Source: JBBIOI01 sp037443425
Lineage (GTDB): Bacteria; Desulfobacterota; BSN033; UBA1163
NCBI GenBank assembly: GCA_037443425.1
Contig: JBBIOI010000033.1
Location: forward strand, 1-30,261
Direction of reading: 5' to 3'
DNA: 30,261 nucleotides
Part shown: positions 22,655-30,261 of the stretch, in pieces
Layout of the letters: the number at the start of each line of letters is the position of its first letter
Numbering within the stretch: the first letter of the stretch is position 1
The notes under the pieces: model-generated
Database searches by the model: none
What the model saw: the letters and a program-made list of their open reading frames with translations, nothing else
What the model was told of the DNA's origin: nothing
Position numbers and translations under genes: made by a program

Positions 22655-24193
22655 ATGGAACTTCAAAGGCTTTTAAGAGGTGTTGAGATAAAATCAATTA
22701 TAGGGGAAACGAAAAAGGATATTGAGGGAATTGCTTATAATTCCAAAAATGTCGAAAAGGACTTTCTCTTCACAGCCATAAGAGGGCTGGAGGTTGATGG
22801 CCACAAATTTATCTATGAGGCAATAAAGAATGGTGCAGAGGCAATAGTGCTTGAAGAGCTAAAGGAGTTATATGGGAAGACAGGGATTTTGGTTTCCGAC
22901 AGTCGTAAAGCACTTTCAAAGATCTCTTCAAACTTTTATGGAGATCCGTCAGCGAAACTGAAACTTATTGGTGTAACAGGTACAAACGGAAAAACCACAA
23001 CAACCTATCTTCTTGAATCAATCTTTAAAAAGGCAGGGTTTGAGACAGGTGTCATCGGGACTATCAATTATCGGTACGGAGAAAAGATAAGACATTCACC
23101 AAATACAACCCCTGAATCACTGGATCTTCAGAGAATCTTATTTGAAATGCTTAGTGAGGGTATTAGTCATGTAATTATGGAAGTTTCATCTCATGGACTT
23201 GATCTTGATCGCGTTTCTGACTGCCATTTTGATTGTGCCATCTTTACAAATATTACTCAGGATCATTTGGATTATCACAAAACATTTCAGAGATATTTTG
23301 AAAGTAAAAGAAGGCTTTTCTATGAGCTTTTAGTAAAAAGCAATAAGAATCAAAAATTCGCAATAATAAATCAGGACGATCCAAAGGGCAGTGAAATCGT
23401 AAAAGGGATTAATCTTCCTGTGATAAGTTATGGAATTAACTCAAACTGTGATATAACAGCTCAAAATATTGTTAGCTCTTTTAAAGGCTTAACATTTGAA
23501 GTAAAGACAAAAAGGAACCATTTTACAATTGAATCAAGATTGGCAGGAATCTTTAATATCTACAACATACTTGCTGCAATTGCCACTGCAATCGAGATGG
23601 GTCTTTCAGAGCATGTTATAAAACAGGGGATTCTATCTGTTGAAGAAGTACCAGGCAGGTTTGAGAGGGTAGAAAACCAAAAAGGCATAAGGGTTATTGT
23701 TGATTATGCACATACTCCCGATGCCTTAGAAAGGGTACTTTTAAGTTTAAGGGAAATACTAACAGATGAAGCAAGTCAAGCAGGAAAGATTATAACTGTG
23801 TTTGGATGTGGTGGTGATAGAGACAGAACGAAGAGACCTTTAATGGGGGAGATCTCAGGAAGGCTGAGTGATTTAACGATTCTGACATCAGACAACCCAA
23901 GGACAGAAGATCCTTTGGTAATCATCGAGGAAATAGAGATTGGATTAAAAAATTTATCATTAAAAAAGTGGTCAAAAGATGATCTCCTCTTATGGAGGCA
24001 AGAAAGAGGGTATATAAAGATTCCGGATAGAAGGGAGGCAATTGCAACTGCAGTAAAGCTTGCACAGCCGTTTATAGACACCATCCTTATTGCGGGTAAA
24101 GGCCATGAAGATTATCAAATCATAGGAAAGAAGAAGTTTCCATTTGATGATCGAAAAGAGGTGATAAAGGCTATAGAAGAGAAATGGATATAA
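22655..24193 (+). CDS. murE: UDP-MurNAc-tripeptide synthetase MurE, diaminopimelate type
   Basis: This 512-residue protein adds the third amino acid to UDP-MurNAc-L-Ala-D-Glu. The ATP-binding loop is GVTGTNGKTTT (K113), followed by the conserved 'NTTPESLDLQ', 'EVSSHGLDLDR' and 'TNITQDHLDYH' blocks. 'DYAHTPDALE' and 'FGCGGDRDRTKRP' mark the C-terminal domain. D413-N-P-R416 followed by TEDP is the motif that selects meso-diaminopimelate rather than lysine, so the wall is Gram-negative type. An insertion at about 431-460 (LSLKKWSKDDLLLW) lengthens the protein slightly. It starts five bases after ftsI and its last ten bases overlap murF. Confidence 0.97.
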   Translation: MELQRLLRGVEIKSIIGETKKDIEGIAYNSKNVEKDFLFTAIRGLEVDGHKFIYEAIKNGAEAIVLEELKELYGKTGILVSDSRKALSKISSNFYGDPSAKLKLIGVTGTNGKTTTTYLLESIFKKAGFETGVIGTINYRYGEKIRHSPNTTPESLDLQRILFEMLSEGISHVIMEVSSHGLDLDRVSDCHFDCAIFTNITQDHLDYHKTFQRYFESKRRLFYELLVKSNKNQKFAIINQDDPKGSEIVKGINLPVISYGINSNCDITAQNIVSSFKGLTFEVKTKRNHFTIESRLAGIFNIYNILAAIATAIEMGLSEHVIKQGILSVEEVPGRFERVENQKGIRVIVDYAHTPDALERVLLSLREILTDEASQAGKIITVFGCGGDRDRTKRPLMGEISGRLSDLTILTSDNPRTEDPLVIIEEIEIGLKNLSLKKWSKDDLLLWRQERGYIKIPDRREAIATAVKLAQPFIDTILIAGKGHEDYQIIGKKKFPFDDRKEVIKAIEEKWI

Positions 24194-25584
24194 TCTGTGA
24201 AGATGTCTTAAAGGCAGTAAATGGTAATCTTCTCCAGGGAGATAGAAAGCAATATTTCACGGGTATTTCTACGGATTCGAGAAGGATTAAAGATGGTGAG
24301 CTTTTTGTGGCCCTGAAAGGTCCAAAATTTAACGGTCATAATTTTGCATTAGAGGCCCTTGAAAAGAAGGCAGGGGGGGTAATGATTGAAGAGGAAAGGG
24401 TCCATGACTTTAAGTGGGATGTTTATAGAAAAAGACCAGTGATATTAGTAAAAGATACCTTACGTGCATTGGGAGACCTGGCAAGAGACTGGAGACGAAA
24501 ATATAGAACGGCTGTGATTGCAGTAACCGGAAGTAATGGAAAGACGACAACAAAGGAGATGATTGCAGCATGCCTTGAATCTTCGATACCCACAGCTAAA
24601 ACCGAAGGTAATTTAAATAATCTCATAGGTCTTCCATTAAATCTACTCAGGCTTACTGGAAAAGAGAAGGTTGCAGTCATTGAGATGGGAATGAACGTAC
24701 CAGGTGAGATTAAAAGATTAACCGAGATAGCAGAGCCAGATATAGGTATTATTACGAATATTGAACATGTGCATTTAGAAGGGTTGGGAGATATAGAAAG
24801 GGTAAAAAACGAAAAAGGAGAGCTTTTTCGGGGAATGTCTAAGGCCGGAACGATCTTAGTAAATCAGGATGACACAAGGGTTGTAGAGCTTTCCGAAGAA
24901 TTTCAAGGCAGTAAGATAACATTTGGTATTGAAAAAGAAGCAGACATAATGGCTAAAGATATTAAATTTAAGGGTTCCCATGGTATGGAGTTTACACTTC
25001 TTACAGAGAATATAAGAGAGGATTTCTTTATCCCCCTGCTCGGTAAACATTTTATTCCTAATGCCTTATGTGCTATTGGAATTTCGAGATTATTTAATAT
25101 TGAGATTGAGAAGATAAAAAATGTACTTGAAAATTTTAGACCATTCCAGATGAGAATGGAGGTCTTCCGTCTGGGGGATGGTATAACCCTTATCAATGAT
25201 GCCTATAATGCTAACCCTAAATCAATGGCTTATGCCCTTGAAACAGTTTCAATGTTAAAGAAAGAGGGCAGGGCGATAGCAGTTTTAGGAGATATGTTAG
25301 AACTTGGAGAATTTACAGAAGAGGCTCATAGAAATATTGGAGAACTAATTGGAAGACTATCCATAGATTTTTTATTAGCCATTGGAGATCAATCACCGAT
25401 TTTAATTGAATCAGCAATACGAAGCGGTCTTTCGCCTGAAAATGCAAAGATTGTAGAAAGCCATCATGAGGCTGTTTCGATCCTTAAAGGAATAGCTCGA
25501 TCTGGAGATTTTATCCTGGTTAAGGGCTCAAGAAAGATGGCAATGGAAGAGATTGTTAAGGGCCTATTAAACAGAGGGGAATAG
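24184..25584 (+). CDS. murF: UDP-MurNAc-tripeptide-D-Ala-D-Ala ligase MurF
   Basis: This is a 466-residue protein. It has the N-terminal 'ISTDSRRIKDGELFVALKGPKFNGHNF' domain and the ATP loop VTGSNGKTTTKEM (K120). 'EGNLNNLIGLPLNLL', 'EMGMNVPGEI', 'ITNIEHVHLEGLG' and the C-terminal 'NDAYNANPKSM' and 'VLGDMLELGE' are all MurF hallmarks. It adds D-Ala-D-Ala to complete the cytoplasmic pentapeptide precursor. It overlaps murE by ten bases and is followed three bases later by mraY. Confidence 0.97.
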   Translation: MDIICEDVLKAVNGNLLQGDRKQYFTGISTDSRRIKDGELFVALKGPKFNGHNFALEALEKKAGGVMIEEERVHDFKWDVYRKRPVILVKDTLRALGDLARDWRRKYRTAVIAVTGSNGKTTTKEMIAACLESSIPTAKTEGNLNNLIGLPLNLLRLTGKEKVAVIEMGMNVPGEIKRLTEIAEPDIGIITNIEHVHLEGLGDIERVKNEKGELFRGMSKAGTILVNQDDTRVVELSEEFQGSKITFGIEKEADIMAKDIKFKGSHGMEFTLLTENIREDFFIPLLGKHFIPNALCAIGISRLFNIEIEKIKNVLENFRPFQMRMEVFRLGDGITLINDAYNANPKSMAYALETVSMLKKEGRAIAVLGDMLELGEFTEEAHRNIGELIGRLSIDFLLAIGDQSPILIESAIRSGLSPENAKIVESHHEAVSILKGIARSGDFILVKGSRKMAMEEIVKGLLNRGE

Positions 25585-25587
25585 ATA

Positions 25588-26664
25588 ATGTTTTACCATC
25601 TCCTTTATCCTCTTCATGATATCTTTTCATTCTTGAATGTATTTCGATACATAACCTTTAGGACTATCTATGCCATAATTACAGCACTTTTAATCAGTTT
25701 TGTACTCGGACCGTGGTTTATTAAAAAGTTAAAAGAGTTTCAAATCGGACAGGTCGTGAGAGATGATGTACCACAGAGTCATAAGATTAAGAATGGAACC
25801 CCTACTATGGGTGGTGGTCTCATCCTTACAGCACTTTTTATTCCAACCCTTTTGTGGTCTGATTTAACAAATCCATATATATGGATTGTCCTGTTGACGA
25901 CGCTTGGTTTTGGAATTCTTGGTTTCCTGGACGATTACAAAAAATTAAGGGATAAAAATGGTATTGGTATTAAGGCACGTTATAAGTTTCCGATTCAATT
26001 GGCAATAGCCCTTGTAACCTGTATATTCCTCTTTTATGTCATTGATCATGACTCAAGATTGACCTTCCCATTTTTTAAAAGACTAATGCCAGATTTAGGT
26101 CCATGGTATCTTCTTTTCGGAATAATTGTTATTGTGGGGACAGCAAATGCGGTCAATCTTACAGATGGATTGGATGGGTTAGCCATCGGACCTGTGCTGA
26201 TTGCCGGTGCCACATTCATGCTATTTTCTTACCTTGCGGGACATTACAGATTTGCCAATTATCTCCAGATTCCATTCGTTAGAGGTAGTGGAGAATTGAC
26301 TATTCTATGTGGGGCATTAGTTGGAGCAGGGCTTGGATTTTTATGGTTTAATACCTATCCAGCACAGATATTTATGGGAGATGTTGGGTCACTTGCCTTA
26401 GGAGCATCCATAGGGACTATCGCAGTAATTACAAAGCAGGAGTTTCTACTGGTTATTGTTGGAGGAATATTTGTAATCGAGGCATTATCAGTGATCATAC
26501 AGGTATGTTCTTATAGAATGAGGGGAAAGAGGATATTTAAAATGGCTCCAATTCATCACCATTTTGAGTTAAAGGGATGGCCAGAGCCTAAGATCATTGT
26601 ACGATTCTGGATAATTGGTATTATTCTTGGTCTTATCGCTATAAGTACACTTAAGTTGAGATGA
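25588..26664 (+). CDS. mraY: phospho-MurNAc-pentapeptide translocase MraY
   Basis: This is a 358-residue inner-membrane protein with about ten transmembrane helices. It transfers phospho-MurNAc-pentapeptide to undecaprenyl phosphate, making lipid I. Conserved features are 'SHKIKNGTPTMGGG', the metal/active-site 'GFLDDYKKL', 'NAVNLTDGLDGLAIGP' and 'FMGDVGSLALGA'. The 'PIHHHFELKGWPE' loop is the His-rich signature of MraY. The last four bases overlap the murD start (ATGA). Size and order are standard. Confidence 0.97.
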   Translation: MFYHLLYPLHDIFSFLNVFRYITFRTIYAIITALLISFVLGPWFIKKLKEFQIGQVVRDDVPQSHKIKNGTPTMGGGLILTALFIPTLLWSDLTNPYIWIVLLTTLGFGILGFLDDYKKLRDKNGIGIKARYKFPIQLAIALVTCIFLFYVIDHDSRLTFPFFKRLMPDLGPWYLLFGIIVIVGTANAVNLTDGLDGLAIGPVLIAGATFMLFSYLAGHYRFANYLQIPFVRGSGELTILCGALVGAGLGFLWFNTYPAQIFMGDVGSLALGASIGTIAVITKQEFLLVIVGGIFVIEALSVIIQVCSYRMRGKRIFKMAPIHHHFELKGWPEPKIIVRFWIIGIILGLIAISTLKLR

Positions 26665-28043
26665 TAGAATTTATGGAACTATCTGGTAAAAAGATACTGA
26701 TCGTTGGAATGGCAAAGACAGGATTGGCATGTGCAAAATTCTTAAAATCAAAAGGTGCAATAGTAACTACATCCGAAATAAAAAAAGAAGATGAAATGCA
26801 GGATATTTTAAAAGAATTAAATAAGCTTGACATAAAGATGGAGTGGGGTGGACATAGGATAGAAACTTTTTTATCACAGGATATGATTATTGTAAGCCCG
26901 GGTGTCGAGCTAAACATTGAACCAATTAGGCAAGCAATAAGGAAAGGGATAAAAGTGATAAGTGAAATTGAGCTTGCCTATCATTTTATAGATTCACCCA
27001 TCATTGCTATAACAGGAACAAATGGTAAGACCACCACCACAACTCTAATCGGAGAAATCTTGAAAGTGGATGGTAAAAAGGTCGGGGTGGGTGGAAATGT
27101 AGGAGAACCATTGATTCTTTTTGCAGATGCTAATAGATGGGATGTTTTAGTCGTTGAGGTCTCAAGTTTTCAACTCGAGGCAATTGAGAGATTCAGACCA
27201 AAGATTTCAGTCCTTCTTAATATCACAGAGGATCATCTCGATCGTTATAAGAGTTTTTCCGATTATATAGAGGCAAAAAGAAGGATCTTTTTGAATCAAA
27301 CATATGATGATATTGCAATCTTAAACTATGATGATCCTAATGTTATAGAGTCTTCAAAGGAAATAAATCCTAAGAAGGTATTTTTTAGCTTAGAAGAAAG
27401 ATTAAAAGAAGGAGCCTTTTCGGACGGGGAATATATATATTTGCGAATTCACGGAAACGAAGAAATCTTCTCTTTAAAGGATGTCCAACTTAAAGGGATC
27501 CATAATATAGAGAACATGATGGCTGCTATCCTTGGGGCTAAGATCTTTGGCTGTAAAACTGAAGCCATAAATACTGTTTTAAGCCAATTTAAAGGGCTCG
27601 AGCATAGACTTGAGTTTGTTTCGAAGATCAAGGATATAAGTTTTTATAATGATTCGAAAGGGACAAATGTTGGCTCTGTAGTTAAATCACTTCAAAGTTT
27701 TTCTGAGCCGGTTATCCTTATTGCTGGAGGTAGGGATAAAAGAGGGGATTTGAGCCCTTTGAGGGATCTCATAAAGGCAAAGGTGAAGAGGCTTATCCTT
27801 ATTGGTGAAGCGCGACAGAGGATGAGAAAGGAACTTGGAGATCTCACAGAGACATTAATGGTTGATACACTAAAAGAGGCAGTAGATCATGCCTTTAGAG
27901 GTGCAGATAAAGGAGATGTAATTCTTCTTTCACCAGCATGCTCAAGTTTTGATATGTTTAAGGATTATAAGGAGAGGGGCATGGTATTTAAGGATTTGGT
28001 TTATAAGCTGAAGAGTGAAATAGAAGGAAGTAAGGTTGTGTAG
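26661..28043 (+). CDS. murD: UDP-MurNAc-L-Ala-D-Glu synthetase MurD
   Basis: This is a 460-residue protein that adds D-glutamate to UDP-MurNAc-L-Ala. 'KKILIVGMAKTGLACAKFL' is the UDP-binding N-terminal fold and ITGTNGKTTTTTL (K123) the ATP loop. 'EVSSFQLEAIERF', 'LNITEDHLDRY', 'FYNDSKGTNVGS' and 'LSPACSSFDMFKDYKERG' are MurD blocks. The ATG at 26661 overlaps mraY (ATGA coupling); a second ATG at 26673 would begin MELSGKK, closer to the family norm. Confidence 0.97.
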   Translation: MIEFMELSGKKILIVGMAKTGLACAKFLKSKGAIVTTSEIKKEDEMQDILKELNKLDIKMEWGGHRIETFLSQDMIIVSPGVELNIEPIRQAIRKGIKVISEIELAYHFIDSPIIAITGTNGKTTTTTLIGEILKVDGKKVGVGGNVGEPLILFADANRWDVLVVEVSSFQLEAIERFRPKISVLLNITEDHLDRYKSFSDYIEAKRRIFLNQTYDDIAILNYDDPNVIESSKEINPKKVFFSLEERLKEGAFSDGEYIYLRIHGNEEIFSLKDVQLKGIHNIENMMAAILGAKIFGCKTEAINTVLSQFKGLEHRLEFVSKIKDISFYNDSKGTNVGSVVKSLQSFSEPVILIAGGRDKRGDLSPLRDLIKAKVKRLILIGEARQRMRKELGDLTETLMVDTLKEAVDHAFRGADKGDVILLSPACSSFDMFKDYKERGMVFKDLVYKLKSEIEGSKVV

Positions 28044-28053
28044 AGTTGATAAA

Positions 28054-29154
28054 ATGAAAGCGGCTAAAGGTTTTGACTTTATCATTTTATTATCCGTCAT
28101 CTCGTTAGTAGGTATTGGGATTGTTATGGTCTATAGCACAAGTGCCATCTTAGCAGGTGATCGTTTTGGAGATCCTTACTTTTTTCTCAAAAGGCAGGCC
28201 TTATATGCAGGTATTGGCCTATTTTTAATGGTGATCATGATTTTTTTTCCATATGAAAAGATCAAGAGATTCGCTTATCCTATCCTCATCATTTCAATCC
28301 TCTTGTGTATTGCAGTTCTGATCCCTGGGATAGGTCATAGGGCTGGTGGCTCTATGAGATGGTTAAGGTTTAAATTCTTTTCATTCCAACCTTCTGAATT
28401 CGCAAAACTCGGTATGGTCATATTTTTAGCCTACTTTTTAGCCAAAAAGGAAGAAAAGATTCGGAGCTTTTCCTTTGGATTTCTACCCACAGTAATATTT
28501 TCTGGTATAATAATCATTCTACTTCTGATGGAGCCTGATTTTGGATCAGCCCTTTTTCTTGGTTTGATTACTTTTATTTTACTTTTTATAAGTGGGGCAA
28601 GGGTAATATATTTGCTAAGTGCAATCCTGATCGTCTCTCCAATAGTTTACTATCTTTTAACAAACATGAGTTACCGTTATAAAAGAATTTTAGCATTTAT
28701 AAACCCCTGGGATGATCCTTCAGGTACTGGTTTTCAAATCATTCAATCTTTTATCTCCTTTGGAACAGGAGGTCTATTTGGTGTAGGACTTGGTGAAGGG
28801 AGACAGAAACTTTTCTTTCTGCCTGCTCCACATACCGATTTTATATTTTCTGTAATAGGGGAGGAATTAGGACTTGTAGGGGCAATGATCGTCTTAATGC
28901 TCTTTCTGATCTTTACATTTAGAGGGATAAGTTTAGGAATCTCTTTAAGGGACCGTTTCGGTTCCTACTTAGCACTTGGTATAACCTTAATGATATCCCT
29001 TCAGGCAATAATTAATATGGGGGTGGTATTGGGACTTCTTCCGACAAAAGGGTTGCCTCTGCCTTTCATAAGCTATGGAGGGACATCAATGATTATAAAT
29101 TTGTTTGGGGTGGGAATGCTTCTTCACCTCTCAACACGTTTGGAATGGAAATGA
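28054..29154 (+). CDS. ftsW: septal peptidoglycan polymerase FtsW (SEDS family)
   Basis: This protein has 366 residues from the ATG at 28054, ten bases after murD. An in-frame TTG at 28036 would overlap murD and has no support. It has about ten transmembrane helices. SEDS landmarks are 'RWLRFKFFSFQPSEFAKLGMVIFLAYFLAKK', 'LLMEPDFGSALFLGLITF', 'SYRYKRILAFINPWDDP' and 'QIIQSFISFGTGGLFGVGLG'. The long loop 'KLFFLPAPHTDFIFSVIGEELG' carries the conserved Asp, and the end reads 'PLPFISYGGTSMIINL'. FtsW polymerises lipid II glycan at the septum together with FtsI. RodA is the close alternative, but the dcw position argues for FtsW. Confidence 0.95.
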   Translation: MKAAKGFDFIILLSVISLVGIGIVMVYSTSAILAGDRFGDPYFFLKRQALYAGIGLFLMVIMIFFPYEKIKRFAYPILIISILLCIAVLIPGIGHRAGGSMRWLRFKFFSFQPSEFAKLGMVIFLAYFLAKKEEKIRSFSFGFLPTVIFSGIIIILLLMEPDFGSALFLGLITFILLFISGARVIYLLSAILIVSPIVYYLLTNMSYRYKRILAFINPWDDPSGTGFQIIQSFISFGTGGLFGVGLGEGRQKLFFLPAPHTDFIFSVIGEELGLVGAMIVLMLFLIFTFRGISLGISLRDRFGSYLALGITLMISLQAIINMGVVLGLLPTKGLPLPFISYGGTSMIINLFGVGMLLHLSTRLEWK

Positions 29155-30233
29155 GATTAGTAATCGGTGGCGGTGGGACAGGAGGGCATCTATTTCCAGG
29201 TATAGCAATTGCTGAGGCATTCATTGAATGGGAAAAGGGGAACGAGGTTCTTTTTATTGGTACAGAAAGAGGGATCGAGATGAGGATTCTTGGAGAGAAG
29301 GGATTTAAACTTAAAACTATTGGGGCAAAACCAATAAAAGGGAGATCAATTCTTGAAAAGATTAAGGCAATTTGGGGCCTTCCACGTTCGGTCTTAGATG
29401 CTGTTTCGATCTTAAAAGAGTTTAAACCTGATATGGTTATTGGAGTGGGAGGCTATGCGTCAGCTCCTGTTTTGATAGCCGCCTGGTTAATTGGGATAAA
29501 AAGGGTTTTACACGAACAGAATGCAATTCCAGGGATGGCGAATCGTATATTAAAATACTTTACTCATCACATCTTCATCTCATTTGAAGGGGCTAAAAGG
29601 TATTTTCCAAAAAATAAGACCACCCTAACAGGTATGCCTGTTAGAAAGGATTTATTTTCTTTCATTAATAATGACAATGGAAATAAAAGAGACAAGTTTA
29701 ATATCTTCATATTTGGAGGTAGTGCAGGTGCTCACAGAATAAATGAGAAGATGCTTGAGGCATTAGATTATCTTGAAGGAATAAGGTCTTCTCTGAGGTT
29801 TATCCATCAGACAGGATTTCATGATTATGAATGGGTATCCAGTTACTACAGGGCTAAGGGTTTCGAGGCAATCGTTAAGCCTTTCTTCGATGATATGGGG
29901 AGATACTATAAGATTTCTCATCTGGTCATATGTAGGGCAGGCGCAAGTACCATAGCAGAGTTAGCCATATGTGGAAAGGCATCGATTCTTATCCCCTATC
30001 CTTATGCAGCGCATAATCATCAATTTATAAACGCGAAGCAACTTGTAGAAATCGGGGCAGCAATGATGATCGAGGATAAGGAGTTGACTGGCAAAGGCCT
30101 ATCAGAGAAGATCATTTTCATATTTGAGCACCCAGAAGAGAGAGAAAAGATGGAGAAGGCTGTTAAGACCATTGCAATGCCAGATGCAGCAAAAGATATT
30201 GTTCGTTATTGTTACCAAATGGTTACAGGGTAA
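29151..30233 (+). CDS. murG: UDP-GlcNAc:lipid I N-acetylglucosaminyltransferase MurG
   Basis: This protein has 360 residues from the ATG at 29151, which overlaps the ftsW stop as ATGA; ATG 29145 would add two residues. It is a GT-B glycosyltransferase. GGGGTGGHLFPGIAIAEA is the N-terminal lipid-I-side loop, 'GVGGYASAPVLIAAW' and 'LHEQNAIPGMANR' follow, and 'IFGGSAGAHRIN' opens the C-terminal domain. 'ICRAGASTIAELAICGKASILIPYPYAAHNHQ' binds UDP-GlcNAc. It makes lipid II on the inner face of the cytoplasmic membrane, completing the precursor used by FtsW and FtsI. Confidence 0.96.
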   Translation: MRLVIGGGGTGGHLFPGIAIAEAFIEWEKGNEVLFIGTERGIEMRILGEKGFKLKTIGAKPIKGRSILEKIKAIWGLPRSVLDAVSILKEFKPDMVIGVGGYASAPVLIAAWLIGIKRVLHEQNAIPGMANRILKYFTHHIFISFEGAKRYFPKNKTTLTGMPVRKDLFSFINNDNGNKRDKFNIFIFGGSAGAHRINEKMLEALDYLEGIRSSLRFIHQTGFHDYEWVSSYYRAKGFEAIVKPFFDDMGRYYKISHLVICRAGASTIAELAICGKASILIPYPYAAHNHQFINAKQLVEIGAAMMIEDKELTGKGLSEKIIFIFEHPEEREKMEKAVKTIAMPDAAKDIVRYCYQMVTG

Positions 30234-30241
30234 TTTTTATT

Positions 30242-30261
30242 ATGTATAGAATAGGTAGAAT
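30242..30261 (+). CDS. murC: start of murC, cut by the window edge
   Basis: An ATG eight bases after the murG stop opens MYRIGR and runs off the window. Many MurC proteins begin with a short basic stretch of this kind (M(Y/F)RxxxRIHFVGIGG), and murC normally follows murG in the dcw cluster. Only six residues are visible and no strong ribosome site is seen, so the call rests mainly on position. Confidence 0.5.

Noticed and set aside
1..30261. CRISPR arrays, rRNA or tRNA genes, prophage or defence genes
   Set aside because: No regularly spaced repeats, RNA-gene signatures or recognisable phage or defence proteins were seen on either strand.

Overview
The window reads as a chromosomal segment of a Gram-negative bacterium of moderate to low GC. 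Evidence for this is a meso-diaminopimelate type MurE (DNPR motif), OmpA-type cell-wall-binding proteins, a lipoprotein, TatA and many Sec-exported proteins. A division transpeptidase with a C-terminal PASTA domain and a classic mraZ-rsmH-ftsL-ftsI-murE-murF-mraY-murD-ftsW-murG(-murC) order fit an uncultured deltaproteobacterial (Desulfobacterota-like) lineage. That placement is inference; there is no rRNA marker here.

Region 1 (1-12554, + strand) is an envelope and exported-protein region. It opens with the 3' part of an OmpA-family gene. Next come two exported proteins, a 600-base non-coding stretch holding a MITE-like inverted-repeat element, an exported protein of unknown family, a secreted beta-propeller, a Yip1-family membrane protein and a LolA/DUF4412-like protein. 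A remnant of a DUF3617-type gene and three tandem hairpins precede a 713-residue exported protein with beta-gamma-crystallin domains. After it come a beta-domain/HEAT-repeat protein that may resemble large lipid transfer proteins, a frameshifted second copy of the OmpA gene, a WXXGXW-repeat lipoprotein and tatA. Most of these have no firm function. Several remnants and repeats show that the region is evolutionarily active.

Region 2 (12610-18580, - strand) is a compact run transcribed leftward: ligA (NAD-dependent DNA ligase), a creatininase-family amidohydrolase, an inosine/uridine-preferring nucleoside hydrolase, a ribokinase and an MFS permease. The last three make a plausible nucleoside uptake and ribose salvage pathway: import, cleavage to base plus ribose, ribose phosphorylation. 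A good promoter lies so close to the ligA start that the transcript may be leaderless.

Region 3 (18581-30261, + strand) is the division and cell wall (dcw) cluster. It starts from a promoter followed by three GTGG repeats at 10-base spacing, the expected MraZ operator. The genes are tightly packed or overlapping and supply cytoplasmic muropeptide synthesis (MurE, MurF, MurD), lipid I/II formation (MraY, MurG) and septal synthesis (FtsL, FtsI, FtsW). The window ends in what looks like the first codons of murC.

The observations most worth a second look are the beta-gamma-crystallin protein beside the HEAT/beta-domain protein, the inverted-repeat element near 2.5-3.0 kb, the apparent gene conversion between the two OmpA copies, and the in-frame DUF3617 tail left after a stop codon.
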